From an uncultured Marinobacter sp. (GTDB lineage Bacteria > Pseudomonadota > Gammaproteobacteria > Pseudomonadales > Oleiphilaceae): a stretch of 64,000 nucleotides of DNA. The notes beneath the pieces were generated by a model. It searched no databases and was not told the DNA's origin. It worked only from the letters and a program-made list of their open reading frames with translations. This document shows, one piece after another, positions 39,760 to 50,613 of this stretch. The stretch spans positions 186,001 to 250,000 of the forward strand of contig NZ_CAMYMK010000002.1 of the NCBI RefSeq assembly GCF_947259545.1, in the 5' to 3' direction. How positions within the stretch are numbered: the stretch's first letter is position 1; every line of letters starts with the position of its first letter. The position numbers and the translations under genes were made by a program.

Positions 39760-40239
39760 TCAGGCATTGGCGTCGCGGAGGATGCGCTGTTTCTGGCGGT
39801 TCCAGTCCCGCTCTTTCTCGGTAGCCCGTTTGTCGAACAGCTTTTTACCTTTCACCAGGGCAATCTCGCATTTGACCTTGTTCTGTTTCCAGTACAGGGC
39901 CAGGGGAATGCAGGTGTAGCCGCTCTGGTTGACCTTGCCGACGATCTTGGCGATTTCCTTGGCATGCAGCAGTAGCTTGCGGGTGCGCGTCGGGTCCGCA
40001 ATGACGTGGGTGGACGCAGTGATCAGCGGAGTAAAGTGCGAGCCCAGCAGCCACGCTTCGCCATCCTTGAGCAGCACATAAGCATCCGTCAGCTGCGCCT
40101 TGCCGGCACGGAGGGATTTAACTTCCCAGCCGAGAAGGGCGAGGCCGGCTTCGAAACGCTCCTCAATGTGGTATTCGTGTTTTGCCTTCTTGTTCAGGGC
40201 AATAGTGTTGCTCTGGGGTCCGGGTTTCTTTTTGCTCAT
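39760..40239 (-). CDS. smpB: SsrA-binding protein SmpB
   Basis: This 159-residue OB-fold RNA-binding protein delivers tmRNA to stalled ribosomes. Typical blocks are [31 protein letters not shown] N-terminal region, TRTRKLLLH, and a basic C-terminal tail ([19 protein letters not shown]) that enters the mRNA channel. ATG 40239 (MSKKKPGP) is the family start; the longer frame upstream is not conserved in character. Its RNA partner ssrA lies downstream on the same strand. Confidence 0.97.
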   Translation of the reverse strand: MSKKKPGPQSNTIALNKKAKHEYHIEERFEAGLALLGWEVKSLRAGKAQLTDAYVLLKDGEAWLLGSHFTPLITASTHVIADPTRTRKLLLHAKEIAKIVGKVNQSGYTCIPLALYWKQNKVKCEIALVKGKKLFDKRATEKERDWNRQKQRILRDANA

Positions 40240-40418
40240 GAATCCATAATCCGGGTTCGGATAAAAAATTTGCCGGGCATGGTACACGCCGGGAAAGCGC
40301 GCATTGTAGCCCAGGAGTGCCAGACCGGTCACGAAATCAGCGTGACAGAGCTATCGGTGGTCGTAGCAAGGGAGATTCATCCGCTACAATGGTCAGTTCA
40401 GCTCTGTCGGAATGTTGA

Positions 40419-42038
40419 ATGCCTGCACCATATCAAACACATATCGGGTCCTGGACCCGAAAGTCGACCTTTTTCTGGGCCGCCGTCGGTGCCACGGTGG
40501 GCCTTGCCAACCTGTGGCAGTTCCCTTACCTGGCCGGGCAGCACGGTGGTGGGTGGTTTATCCTGCTGTACCTGGCGTGCCTGTTGCTGGTGACGCTGCC
40601 GCTGATGGTGACGGAATCCGCAATGGGCCGGTATTCGCGTCACGGAATTGTATTGGCGATGGACGGCTATATTCGCAGTGCCCGCTGCTCCCGATGGTGG
40701 ATGTTTGCAGGGCGCCTCAGCATTATCGCGGCTTTTCTGGTGCTGTCCTACACTGCGGTCTTTGGCTCGATTGCGCTGGCTTATGTGTTCTATGGCGCCC
40801 TGGGCGTATTCAACAATGCCGGAGAGCGGGAAGCCACCGCCATATTGGCGGATCTGGTGTCGGATACCCGTGACTACCGGATGTTCATGGCATGGCACCT
40901 GTTTTTCATCGTGCTGGTGGTCTGGGTGTCCATTCAGGGGGTGGTCAGGGGGTTGGAGCGTGTGTTCCGGTCGCTGGTGCCGGCTTCCCTGTTGCTGCTG
41001 CTGGGGTTGTTTGCCCTGGCAGGCTGGCATGGTCGCCTGGAGGGGGCTATGGCTGCGATTCTGCAATTCCGGCCGGAGGACGTCAGTCTCGGCAGTCTCA
41101 AGGCTGCGCTTTTCCATGCCTTTTTCACTCTTGGGTTGGGGATGGGTGTGTGGGCCATTTTTGGTGCCTACACTCCGGTCGGGGTGAAGTTGAAGCGCTC
41201 GGTGCTTGCGGTGGTGTTGATGGATACCCTGGTCGCCATTCTCGCGGGGGTGCTTATTTTTGCCACGGCAACCATCGATGGTAGTTTTGATGATGCGCGT
41301 GGTTTCAGCCTGTTGTTCGTTTCACTGCCGGTGGCCCTGGCCCCTTTGCCGGGCAGTCAGTTCATTATTGCCGCGGCGTTCCTGCTGGTGGTCCTGGTGG
41401 TGTGGACCACTTCGCTGTCCCTGCTGGAACCGGTGGTCGGCTGGTTCCGTGAGTGGACCGGGTCGCCCCGGGGCTGGTCGGCCTTCATTATGGGGGTGCT
41501 GGTTTGGTTTGCCGGACTGGGCACCCTGTTGTCATTTAACGTCTGGGCTGATGTCCAACTGGCGGGTGGGACGTTATTCCGCTGGCTGGAGCTGATCACC
41601 GGTGGTTTACTGATTCCGCTGGTTGCCATCCTGATCGCTCTGTTTACCGGCTGGTGTCTGACCCGCTCGCTGTCATTCAGTATTCTGGGTAAGACGCCCT
41701 GGCTGTTCGGTCGTATCTGGTATTGGGTAATGCGTCTGGTTTTACCGGTGGTGGTGGCGGTGATCGGGGTTTCCTACACGCTGGCCTCGCTCGATAACCT
41801 GTGTGATGGCGGTGAACCGTCGAAGTGGTGTCGTCAAATCAGTCCGGTGGTTGCTTCACCCAAAGAGTCCCCTGCTGTTAATAGTCAGCAAAGTGAGGGG
41901 GGGCAGGTGAATGAGTCTCCGTCATCGGCCCCGGTTGACGGGGAGGCTCGTCCCGCGAGGCACGATGATGATCCGGGTAACGATCCGATCCCCGAAAAAG
42001 CCCCAAAGCGGGACGATATCCTTTATCATAGCGTCTGA
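40419..42038 (+). CDS. Sodium-dependent transporter, SNF (NSS) family
   Basis: This 539-residue inner-membrane protein has about 11-12 hydrophobic segments. The first helix carries the signature GATVGLANLWQFPYLAGQHG, equivalent to the GxxxGLGNxWRFPYL sodium and substrate site of neurotransmitter:sodium symporters. The last 60 residues are a polar, Pro/Glu-rich cytoplasmic tail. The substrate (amino acid or similar solute) cannot be told from sequence. The ribosome site before ATG 40419 is weak. It is divergent from smpB, and ratA follows 72 bases later. Confidence 0.92.
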   Translation: MPAPYQTHIGSWTRKSTFFWAAVGATVGLANLWQFPYLAGQHGGGWFILLYLACLLLVTLPLMVTESAMGRYSRHGIVLAMDGYIRSARCSRWWMFAGRLSIIAAFLVLSYTAVFGSIALAYVFYGALGVFNNAGEREATAILADLVSDTRDYRMFMAWHLFFIVLVVWVSIQGVVRGLERVFRSLVPASLLLLLGLFALAGWHGRLEGAMAAILQFRPEDVSLGSLKAALFHAFFTLGLGMGVWAIFGAYTPVGVKLKRSVLAVVLMDTLVAILAGVLIFATATIDGSFDDARGFSLLFVSLPVALAPLPGSQFIIAAAFLLVVLVVWTTSLSLLEPVVGWFREWTGSPRGWSAFIMGVLVWFAGLGTLLSFNVWADVQLAGGTLFRWLELITGGLLIPLVAILIALFTGWCLTRSLSFSILGKTPWLFGRIWYWVMRLVLPVVVAVIGVSYTLASLDNLCDGGEPSKWCRQISPVVASPKESPAVNSQQSEGGQVNESPSSAPVDGEARPARHDDDPGNDPIPEKAPKRDDILYHSV

Positions 42039-42110
42039 ACAAAGACGGCCACGGAGTAAAGTCTGTGGTTCGCTTTCAATGTGCATTTGTGAGCAGGACA
42101 TCCGGTTTCA

Positions 42111-42557
42111 ATGCCTCATCAGATCGACAAGACAGCCTTGGTCATGCACTCCGCCGAGCGCATGTTCCATCTGGTAAACGATATCGCCCGATACCCTGAA
42201 TTTCTGCCCTGGTGCGCGGGTGCAGAAATTCATGACAGGGATGAGGGGCAGATTACTGCCTCACTCGATGTGGCGAAGGGTGGAATTCGCCATCGTCTTA
42301 CCACTCGCAATCAGCTGTATCATCCCGAAACCATCGAAATGAGCCTGGTGGATGGGCCGTTTCGTGATCTCACCGGGCGCTGGCACTTTCGGCCGCTGGA
42401 TGACAATGCCTGCAAGGTTATCCTGACTCTGGAGTTCGAATTCTCCGGGTCGCTCTCCCGTATGACCTTTGGTCCGGTGTTCAGTCAGGCCGCCAACACC
42501 ATGGTGGATGCGTTTTGTCGGCGTGCGGATATGGTATATGCAGGAGTTGTGGAATGA
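42111..42557 (+). CDS. ratA: RatA-like START/coenzyme Q-binding family protein
   Basis: This 148-residue protein of the START-like polyketide cyclase/COQ10 family contains the conserved VNDIARYPEFLPWC segment and TFGPVFSQAANTMVDAFCRRA near the C-terminus. E. coli RatA is reported to hinder 70S ribosome assembly, while the eukaryotic relative COQ10 binds coenzyme Q; which role applies here is open. It overlaps rnfH by the ATGA at 42554-42557, the usual ratA-rnfH pairing. Confidence 0.92.
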   Translation: MPHQIDKTALVMHSAERMFHLVNDIARYPEFLPWCAGAEIHDRDEGQITASLDVAKGGIRHRLTTRNQLYHPETIEMSLVDGPFRDLTGRWHFRPLDDNACKVILTLEFEFSGSLSRMTFGPVFSQAANTMVDAFCRRADMVYAGVVE

Positions 42558-42835
42558 TTCGAGTGGAAGTGGCTTATGCCCGCCCGGACAAGCAGGAGAT
42601 CATCAGCCTGCAGGTGCCGGCCGGAACTACCGCCCTTGACGCTGTCAAACTGTCTGGCATTGTCGCAGTCTTTCCTGAAATTGATCCCGAAAATACTGAC
42701 ATGGGGATTTTTGGCAAGGCCATCAAATCGCCTGCCGGGCACGAGCTGAGGGAGGGCGACCGCGTAGAGCTTTACCGGCCGCTGAAGATTGATCCGAAGC
42801 AGGCGAGACTCAACCGGGCTAAAAAGAAATCCTGA
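42554..42835 (+). CDS. rnfH: RnfH family ubiquitin-like protein
   Basis: This 93-residue beta-grasp (ubiquitin-like) protein of the UPF0125 family starts MIRVEVAYA. It has the conserved GIFGKAIKSPAGHELREGDRVELYRPL segment and a basic tail ending RAKKKS. The function is not established; it is nearly always encoded after ratA, and the ATGA overlap indicates translational coupling. It converges on bamE, 7 bases away. Confidence 0.93.
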   Translation: MIRVEVAYARPDKQEIISLQVPAGTTALDAVKLSGIVAVFPEIDPENTDMGIFGKAIKSPAGHELREGDRVELYRPLKIDPKQARLNRAKKKS

Positions 42836-42842
42836 CCCGGCC

Positions 42843-43169
42843 TTAATAGGCCGGTGTTTCTTCCAGTAGTTGCGCCTCGTAGTGGCTGTACTGGTCGTTG
42901 TCGTAATAGACGATGACCCGCTGTTCTTCGATATCACCACCCCGACGCTGGAAAGTGTAGATGTAGTATTCCCGGGAAGGGTCAACCGGGTTGATCATCA
43001 GGGGGTTGCCGAGGACGGAATGCACCTGGCTGCGGGACATACCCTCGGTGAGTGACGTCAGCTCCTCGTCGGTCAGGATGTTGCCTTGCTGGACGTTGAT
43101 CTTGTAAACGCCGGGGAAGACACAACCAGACAGGATGAGAGTGAGAATGAGAGCTGTGAGCTTTTGCAT
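42843..43169 (-). CDS. bamE: Outer membrane assembly lipoprotein BamE
   Basis: This 108-residue lipoprotein (lipobox LILSGC, mature Cys at about 16) is a small subunit of the BAM complex, which folds beta-barrels into the outer membrane. The SmpA/OmlA fold is recognised by VYKINVQQGN and GMSRSQVHSVLGNPLM. ATG 43169 (MQKLTALIL) is chosen because it places the signal at the N-terminus; the longer frame reads into the fur side. It is divergent from fur, a pairing common in Gammaproteobacteria. Confidence 0.95.
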   Translation of the reverse strand: MQKLTALILTLILSGCVFPGVYKINVQQGNILTDEELTSLTEGMSRSQVHSVLGNPLMINPVDPSREYYIYTFQRRGGDIEEQRVIVYYDNDQYSHYEAQLLEETPAY

Positions 43170-43291
43170 CGCCGGGGGAAATCCTCTATCTTGAAATCGC
43201 CTGCCAAGGGCAGGTGTGACACGGTCTAACCGTATAAATGCGGCTTCATCATACCGGAAGCCGTGGGGCACACCAACGAGTGAATAGTAAC

Positions 43292-43702
43292 ATGTCATCT
43301 GAAAACGCCGAATTACGAAAAGTCGGTCTGAAAGTTACTCTGCCGAGAGTAAAGATTTTCAACATTCTGGAAAACTCCGAGGAACACCACCTCAGCGCAG
43401 AGGATGTGTACAAGAAGCTTCTGGAGCAAGGGGATGACGTGGGCTTGGCGACCGTTTACCGGGTTCTGACCCAGTTTGAGGCCGCCGGACTGGTGCTTCG
43501 TCACAACTTTGAAGGCGGGCACGCAGTATTCGAAATGGCCGGTGACGATCACCACGACCACATGGTTTGTACGCAAACCGGTGAGGTCATTGAGTTCTGC
43601 GATCCGATTATCGAAGAGCGCCAGAAGAAAATTGCCGAAGAGCGTGGCTATGAGATCATTGATCACAGCCTGATTCTCTACGTTAAACCTGTTGGCAAGT
43701 AA
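43292..43702 (+). CDS. fur: Ferric uptake regulator Fur
   Basis: This 136-residue metal-dependent repressor controls iron uptake genes. The winged-helix DNA-binding region includes LKVTLPRVKIF and LATVYRVLTQFEAAGLV. The metal-binding segment is GDDHHDHMVCTQTG and the second site lies in VIEFCDP and the helix after it. Length is typical. ATG 43292 gives the standard MSSENAELRKVGLK start. It is divergent from bamE and convergent with recN. I did not find a clear Fur box in front of it. Confidence 0.97.
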   Translation: MSSENAELRKVGLKVTLPRVKIFNILENSEEHHLSAEDVYKKLLEQGDDVGLATVYRVLTQFEAAGLVLRHNFEGGHAVFEMAGDDHHDHMVCTQTGEVIEFCDPIIEERQKKIAEERGYEIIDHSLILYVKPVGK

Positions 43703-43731
43703 CTTTCTTTCCGTAAGAGTAATGATCGAAT

Positions 43732-43760
43732 AAAAAAAGGGGCGGGTATTAACCCGCCCT
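43732..43760 (-). terminator. Intrinsic terminator of recN
   Basis: Minus-strand stem GGGCGGGT/ACCCGCCC (43740-43759) with an ATTA-type loop is followed on that strand by seven T (43732-43738 read as A on the plus strand). Confidence 0.85.
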
Positions 43761-43799
43761 AACAGCTCTCGGGATCGAGAGGGGAATGTGCGCTGTCAC

Positions 43800-45476
43800 T
43801 CAGTGATGGGTTGCCTGCCCCTTGGAAAACATTTCCCGGGCATGGGCAATGGTGTGCTCGGTCATGTCGACACCACCAAGCATTCTCGCCACTTCGCTGA
43901 TCCGTCCATGGTCGTCCAGTGTTTCAATTTTCGAGAAGGTTGCGTCCTGTTCGGTAAACTTGCTGACGAACAGGTGCTGATGACATTGGGCTGCAACCTG
44001 CGGCAAGTGGGTTACGCACAGTACCTGACCGTCGTTGCCCAGGGTTCTCAGCAGCCGTCCGACCACTTCTGCCGTGCCGCCGCCGATACCGACATCCACT
44101 TCATCAAAGACCAGGGTGGGTGTGGTTGAGGTTTGCGCGACGACTACCTGGATGGCCAGGCTGATGCGTGAGAGTTCGCCGCCGGAGGCAACTTTGGCCA
44201 GTGGTCTTGCCGGCTGACCCGGGTTGGCGCTGACCAGGAACTCCACTTCTTCGAATCCATGGGGCGCCGGTTCACCGCCGGAGCGATTCAGATGGGTGAC
44301 AAACTGCACTGACGGCATGCTGAGTTGGGCAAGTTCCTCTGCGATCCTCTGGTCGAGGTTGGCAGCCGCCTGCTGGCGGGCCTCCGACAACTGACCGGCC
44401 AGTTCATCGAAGCGGTGCCGCTGGGCTTCCAGCTGGGCTTCCAGTTGCTCAACACTGCCTTCGCCGTCATCCAGAGACGCCAGCTCGGCGCTGAGGCGCT
44501 GGTGCAGTTCGGGCAGCTCTTCCGGGGCAATGCGGTGTTTGCGTGCCATCTGGTAGATCGCACTCAGGCGTTCTTCGACCTCGGTCAGTCGTGCCGGATC
44601 GGCCTCGTAATCCTCCACAAACCGGCGCAGGTTGTCCCCGGCTTCGCTGATCTGGATTTGTGCCTCATTCAGCATCTGGATGGTGTCCGCCAGTGCGGGC
44701 ACCTCAGTTGGCAGATGTTCCAGTTGCTGTAGTGCCTGACGAACCAGATCGGCGGCGCTGTTGTCTTCCTCTGTGCAGAGCAGAGTGGCTTGCTGGCTGT
44801 TCTGCAGTACGGTGTCGGCGTGGCTCAGTTGTTCCTGTTCCTGTTCCAGGCTTTCCTGCTCGCCGTCTTCCAGTGCCATACGGTCCAGTTCTTCCACCTG
44901 ATAACGGAGAAGCTGTAGCCGGGCTTCTGCCTCGTCGGCGTTTTGCTGGCGCTCGGTCAGATGCTGACGGGTCTTGCTCCATACCTTCCAGGCATCGCGG
45001 GTGTCGGTGGCGAGGGATTCCACGCCAGCGTATTCGTCCAGCAGTTTGCGATGGGTTTCCTTGCGAAGCAGGGATTGGTGCTGATGCTGGCTGTGAATGT
45101 CCATCAACAGGCTGCCCAGATCCTTGAGGTGTGCAAGCGGGCAGGGCTGGCCGTTGATATAGGCGCGTGAGCGACCGTCCTTGCTGATTACCCGGCGCAG
45201 TATGCAGTCATGTTCGTCATCCAGCTCGTGTTGCTCGAGCCAGGTCCGGGCTTCGGTGATACGGGATACATCGAAAGAGGCCGTGATATCGGCACGCTTG
45301 GCGCCGTGGCGCACAGCGCCTGCATCGGCCCGCCCGCCCATGGCCAGTCCCAGGGCGTCCAGTACAATGGACTTGCCGGCGCCGGTTTCCCCGGTCAGGG
45401 CGGTCATGCCCTTGCTGAACTGAAGTTCGACTCTTTCAGCAATGGCGTAGTTGGAAACGGTGAGCTGTGTGAGCAT
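43800..45476 (-). CDS. recN: DNA repair protein RecN
   Basis: This 558-residue SMC-like ATPase acts in double-strand-break repair. Walker A GETGAGKS lies at about 30-37, long coiled-coil arms fill the middle, and the C-terminal half has the signature LSRISLAIQVV and Walker B TLVFDEVDVGIGG. ATG 45476 (MLTQLTVSNYAIAE) is the family start and is preceded by CGGAGGT; the frame stays open far upstream but that part is antisense to grpE. Two LexA boxes lie over the promoter, so it is SOS-controlled. Confidence 0.96.
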   Translation of the reverse strand: MLTQLTVSNYAIAERVELQFSKGMTALTGETGAGKSIVLDALGLAMGGRADAGAVRHGAKRADITASFDVSRITEARTWLEQHELDDEHDCILRRVISKDGRSRAYINGQPCPLAHLKDLGSLLMDIHSQHQHQSLLRKETHRKLLDEYAGVESLATDTRDAWKVWSKTRQHLTERQQNADEAEARLQLLRYQVEELDRMALEDGEQESLEQEQEQLSHADTVLQNSQQATLLCTEEDNSAADLVRQALQQLEHLPTEVPALADTIQMLNEAQIQISEAGDNLRRFVEDYEADPARLTEVEERLSAIYQMARKHRIAPEELPELHQRLSAELASLDDGEGSVEQLEAQLEAQRHRFDELAGQLSEARQQAAANLDQRIAEELAQLSMPSVQFVTHLNRSGGEPAPHGFEEVEFLVSANPGQPARPLAKVASGGELSRISLAIQVVVAQTSTTPTLVFDEVDVGIGGGTAEVVGRLLRTLGNDGQVLCVTHLPQVAAQCHQHLFVSKFTEQDATFSKIETLDDHGRISEVARMLGGVDMTEHTIAHAREMFSKGQATHH

Positions 45477-45501
45477 GCTGGTGACCTCCGCTCTGGAAAT
45501 A

Positions 45502-45517
45502 CTGTGGTTACATACAG
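45502..45517 (-). promoter_or_regulatory. LexA box (recN, start-proximal)
   Basis: CTGTGGTTACATACAG fits the CTGT-N8-ACAG SOS operator exactly. It lies 26 bases upstream of the recN start codon. Confidence 0.85.
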
Positions 45518-45520
45518 TGA

Positions 45521-45536
45521 CTGTGAATATATACAG
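45521..45536 (-). promoter_or_regulatory. LexA box (recN, overlapping the -10)
   Basis: CTGTGAATATATACAG fits CTGT-N8-ACAG exactly. It covers the -10 hexamer of the recN promoter, so LexA would block polymerase. Confidence 0.88.
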
Positions 45537-45554
45537 GGTTTTACCTGTTTGCAA
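45526..45554 (-). promoter_or_regulatory. Sigma-70 promoter of recN
   Basis: On the minus strand, TTGCAA (45549-45554) and TATATT (45526-45531) are separated by exactly 17 bases. Confidence 0.7.
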
Positions 45555-45594
45555 ATTCGCAGACATGAATTTGCGTATAAATGCATTCATTAAG

Positions 45595-45623
45595 GTTGAA
45601 ACCGGAACAACGGGCCCCATATT
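45595..45623 (+). promoter_or_regulatory. Sigma-32 heat-shock promoter of grpE
   Basis: GTTGAAAC (45595-45602) and CCCCATATT (45615-45623), with 13 bases after TTGAAA, match the sigma-32 consensus CTTGAAA-N11-16-CCCCATNT almost perfectly. Confidence 0.8.
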
Positions 45624-45716
45624 CGTTCGCAACCCTCTTTGATCTGGCCTTGACCGGCTGGATGACATGTATAACCGGCCGTGCTTGCGGTCGCGGATGA
45701 TTGACCAGGAGTAGCC

Positions 45717-46310
45717 ATGAGTGCTGACGAGAATCGTAACGAGCAGGTTGAGGAAGAGCTGAAAGCCGCCGAGGCTGAAGCGGAGGAAAGCCCTGAAGGT
45801 GATTCCGCCGGTGAGCCCTCTGAAACTGAAGCCCTCCAGGCTCAGGTTCAGGAGTATCAGGAGCAGATGCTGCGGGCCCAGGCTGAAATGCAGAATGTTC
45901 GTCGTCGTGCCGAGTTGGACGTGGAGAAGGCCCACAAGTTTGCGCTGGAAAAGTTCGTGAAGGAACTGCTCCCGGTCGCTGACAGCCTTGAAAAGGCGGT
46001 TGAAAGTACCGAAGGCCAGGAAGCTTCCGGTGAGCTGGTGGCGTCTATTCGTGAAGGTGTGGAGATGACTCTGAACCTGTTCATGAATAGCCTCAAGAAG
46101 TTCAACGTCGAGCAGCTCAACCCGGTTGGCGAACCCTTCGACCCGCAACTGCATGAGGCCATGTCCATGGTGCCGGCGCCGGACGCTGAGCCGAACAGTG
46201 TCGTGGCGGTTGTGCAAAAGGGCTACACCCTGAACGAGCGCCTGGTTCGGCCCGCAATGGTGGTGGTGGCCAAAGCCGCGGATGCACCAAATATCGATGA
46301 GCAGGCTTGA
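45717..46310 (+). CDS. grpE: Nucleotide exchange factor GrpE
   Basis: This 197-residue co-chaperone releases ADP from DnaK. An acidic N-terminus and a long dimerising helix (about 25-110) precede the beta-wing domain with the signature [13 protein letters not shown]...[28 protein letters not shown] 45717 follows CAGGAG. It heads grpE-dnaK-dnaJ behind a heat-shock promoter. A second possible sigma-32 site begins at its stop codon. Confidence 0.97.
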   Translation: MSADENRNEQVEEELKAAEAEAEESPEGDSAGEPSETEALQAQVQEYQEQMLRAQAEMQNVRRRAELDVEKAHKFALEKFVKELLPVADSLEKAVESTEGQEASGELVASIREGVEMTLNLFMNSLKKFNVEQLNPVGEPFDPQLHEAMSMVPAPDAEPNSVVAVVQKGYTLNERLVRPAMVVVAKAADAPNIDEQA

Positions 46311-46333
46311 AAAGTGAATTAAGGCGCCAATAT
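46306..46333 (+). promoter_or_regulatory. Possible sigma-32 promoter of dnaK
   Basis: CTTGAAA (46306-46312) followed after 13 bases by GCCAATAT matches six of eight positions of the -10 consensus. It begins at the grpE stop codon. Confidence 0.45.
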
Positions 46334-46451
46334 AGGCAATAAACAGGCGGCGCCGGAATGAAATGCCGGGGCTGAGAGCCCGAAACAGTTTTGTCAGGCA
46401 TCGGATGGACGATGTCGCAACCGGATCGAACAAACGAATTGGAGTGAATCA

Positions 46452-48377
46452 ATGAGCAAGATTATTGGTATCGACCTGGGAACCACGAACTCCTGCGTTG
46501 CCATCATGGATGGCGACAAGGTCAAGGTTATCGAGAACGCCGAGGGTGATCGCACCACCCCGTCGATCATCGCGTACACCGAAGACGGTGAAACTCTGGT
46601 AGGCCAGTCTGCCAAGCGTCAGGCGGTCACCAACCCGAACAACACCCTGTACGCCATCAAGCGTCTGATCGGTCGTCGTTTTGAAGACGACGTGGTCCAG
46701 AAAGATATCAAGATGGTGCCCTACAAGATCACCAAGGCAGACAACGGTGATGCCTGGGTGGAAGTGAAGGGTGAAAAGATGGCTCCGCCGCAGGTGTCTG
46801 CGGAAGTCATCAAGAAGATGAAGAAGACCGCCGAGGACTACCTGGGTGAGAAAGTGACCGAAGCGGTGATCACCGTGCCGGCCTACTTCAATGACAGTCA
46901 GCGTCAGGCCACCAAGGACGCCGGCAAGATCGCCGGTCTGGATGTGAAGCGGATTATCAACGAGCCGACTGCCGCTGCCCTGGCCTATGGCCTGGACAAG
47001 AAGAGCGGTGACCGTACCGTGGCTGTGTACGACCTGGGTGGTGGTACCTTCGACATCTCCATCATCGAGATTGCTGATGTGGATGGTGAGCACCAGTTCG
47101 AAGTGCTGGCCACCAACGGCGACACCTTCCTCGGTGGTGAAGACTTTGACATGAAGCTGATCGAATATCTTGCCGATCAGTTCAAGAAAGACAGCGGCAT
47201 TGACCTGCGCGGTGACTCACTGGCCATGCAGCGTCTGAAAGAAGCTGCCGAGAAAGCCAAGATCGAGCTGTCCAGCAGTCAGCAGACCGACGTTAATCTG
47301 CCGTACGTAACAGCGGATGCCAGCGGTCCCAAGCACATGAACGTGAAGGTGACCCGCGCCAAGCTGGAATCTCTGGTGGAAGAGCTGATCGAGCAAAGTC
47401 TCGCCCCATGTCGCACGGCACTGGAAGATTCCGGCGTTAAGGTCGGCGAAATCGACGAGGTGATCCTGGTTGGTGGTCAGACCCGTATGCCGCTGGTTCA
47501 GGAAAAGGTGAAGAACTTCTTCGGCAAGGAAGCCCGTAAGGACGTTAACCCGGATGAAGCCGTTGCCATGGGTGCTGCTATCCAGGCTGCCGTGCTGTCC
47601 GGTGATGTGAAAGATGTTCTGCTTCTGGACGTGACGCCGCTGACCCTGGGTATCGAAACCATGGGTGGTGTGGCCACGCCGCTGATCGACAAGAACACCA
47701 CCATCCCGACCAAGAAGTCGCAGACGTTCTCCACCGCGGATGACAATCAGACTGCTGTGACCATCCACGTGGTTCAGGGTGAGCGTAAGCAGGCGCAGCA
47801 GAACAAGTCCCTGGGTCGTTTCGACCTGGCAGACATTCCGCCGGCGCCGCGCGGTGTGCCGCAGATCGAAGTTACCTTCGATATCGATGCCAACGGTATT
47901 CTGAACGTGTCCGCTAAGGACAAGGCGACTGGTAAGGAACAGTCCATCGTCATCAAGGCCTCTTCCGGCCTGAACGATGATGAAATCGAGAAGATGGTGC
48001 GTGACGCCGAGGCCAACGCCGAGGAAGATCGCAAGTTCGAAGAGCTGGTACAGGTTCGTAACCAGGGTGACGCGATGGTACACGCTGTACGCAAGACCCT
48101 GACCGATGCCGGTGACAAGGTCAGCGACAGTGAGAAGGAGTCCATCGAGGCCTCCATCAAGGAGCTGGAAGAAGCGTTGACCGGTTCTGATAAAGAGGAC
48201 ATCGAGGCCAAGACTCAGAAGCTGACCGAAGTATCCTCGGAGCTGGCTCAGAAAATGTACGCAGATCAGGCTGATCAGACGCAGCAGGCTGGCGGGGAAG
48301 AAGGTGCCCAGGCCCAGTCTTCTGACGACGCTGTCGACGCCGAGTTCGAAGAAGTCAAAGACGACGATAAGCGGTAA
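46452..48377 (+). CDS. dnaK: Molecular chaperone DnaK (Hsp70)
   Basis: This 641-residue ATP-driven chaperone has the phosphate-1 motif [12 protein letters not shown] at the N-terminus, [12 protein letters not shown] near 195-206, the connect/phosphate-2 region [11 protein letters not shown], and a substrate-binding domain from about 390. The C-terminus ends [11 protein letters not shown], containing the EEVKD-like tail. Length is normal. GGAGTGA precedes ATG. It works with GrpE upstream and DnaJ downstream. Confidence 0.99.
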   Translation: MSKIIGIDLGTTNSCVAIMDGDKVKVIENAEGDRTTPSIIAYTEDGETLVGQSAKRQAVTNPNNTLYAIKRLIGRRFEDDVVQKDIKMVPYKITKADNGDAWVEVKGEKMAPPQVSAEVIKKMKKTAEDYLGEKVTEAVITVPAYFNDSQRQATKDAGKIAGLDVKRIINEPTAAALAYGLDKKSGDRTVAVYDLGGGTFDISIIEIADVDGEHQFEVLATNGDTFLGGEDFDMKLIEYLADQFKKDSGIDLRGDSLAMQRLKEAAEKAKIELSSSQQTDVNLPYVTADASGPKHMNVKVTRAKLESLVEELIEQSLAPCRTALEDSGVKVGEIDEVILVGGQTRMPLVQEKVKNFFGKEARKDVNPDEAVAMGAAIQAAVLSGDVKDVLLLDVTPLTLGIETMGGVATPLIDKNTTIPTKKSQTFSTADDNQTAVTIHVVQGERKQAQQNKSLGRFDLADIPPAPRGVPQIEVTFDIDANGILNVSAKDKATGKEQSIVIKASSGLNDDEIEKMVRDAEANAEEDRKFEELVQVRNQGDAMVHAVRKTLTDAGDKVSDSEKESIEASIKELEEALTGSDKEDIEAKTQKLTEVSSELAQKMYADQADQTQQAGGEEGAQAQSSDDAVDAEFEEVKDDDKR

Positions 48378-48404
48378 TTTCTGACGTACATCAGGCAGTT
48401 GGAG

Positions 48405-48428
48405 AACGCGGGGGAGTCCCCGCGTTTT
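48405..48428 (+). terminator. Hairpin/terminator between dnaK and dnaJ
   Basis: AACGCGGGG pairs with CCCCGCGTT around a GAGT loop and is followed by TT, a short T-run that suggests partial termination tuning dnaJ levels. Confidence 0.6.
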
Positions 48429-48456
48429 CCGCGTTTTAAAAACAGGGTTTTAAAGC

Positions 48457-50393
<1,937 letters not shown>

Positions 50394-50406
50394 GCTGTGC
50401 TTCTCG

Positions 50407-50435
50407 TGGACATAAAGCGCCATATTTTTTACAAT
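50407..50435 (+). promoter_or_regulatory. Sigma-70 promoter of carA(B)
   Basis: TGGACA (50407-50412) and TACAAT (50430-50435) are separated by exactly 17 bases, giving a predicted start near 50442 and a leader of about 160-170 bases before carA. Confidence 0.6.
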
Positions 50436-50470
50436 AAGGCGGTTTAACTGCACCAAGCGTAGCTTTGATC

Positions 50471-50602
50471 ATGTCAGGGAACCAAAATTGTTCCCGGGGG
50501 AAACAAAAAAGCGGGACGGAGTTGAGACTCCCTCTCGCTTTTTTGCGACCTGAATTTGCGCTTGCGTTCCTGTTCGTGACGAACTTATACGCCACTCGAT
50601 GA
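50471..50602 (+). CDS. Possible carA leader ORF (43 codons)
   Basis: ATG 50471 opens a 43-residue frame ([15 protein letters not shown]...) that runs through an intrinsic terminator at 50505-50544 and ends [10 protein letters not shown]. Its stop TGA (50600-50602) overlaps the first possible carA ATG (50599) as ATGA. The ribosome site is weak. Translation across the terminator would melt it, which is the geometry of an attenuator or of translational coupling to carA. Against this, the C-terminal half is just hydrophobic and may be chance. Confidence 0.35.
   Translation: MSGNQNCSRGKQKSGTELRLPLAFLRPEFALAFLFVTNLYATR
50505..50544 (+). terminator. Intrinsic terminator/attenuator in the carA leader
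   Basis: The stem AAAAAAGCG..GGAG pairs with CTCC..CGCTTTTTT, with a central mismatch and G-U pair, and is followed by the T-run. A smaller GGGAAC/GTTCCC hairpin precedes it at 50477-50495. It could end dapB transcripts or attenuate carAB. Confidence 0.75.
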
Positions 50603-50613
50603 GGATACAAGCC

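Noticed and set aside
45477-46433. N-terminal extension of recN by about 319 codons
   Set aside because: The extension is antisense to grpE and crosses the LexA boxes and promoter; RecN proteins begin at the chosen start with a good ribosome site.
47217-48083. 288-codon minus-strand frame opposite dnaK
   Set aside because: Mirror of dnaK codon usage; antisense open frames over dnaK are a familiar artefact.
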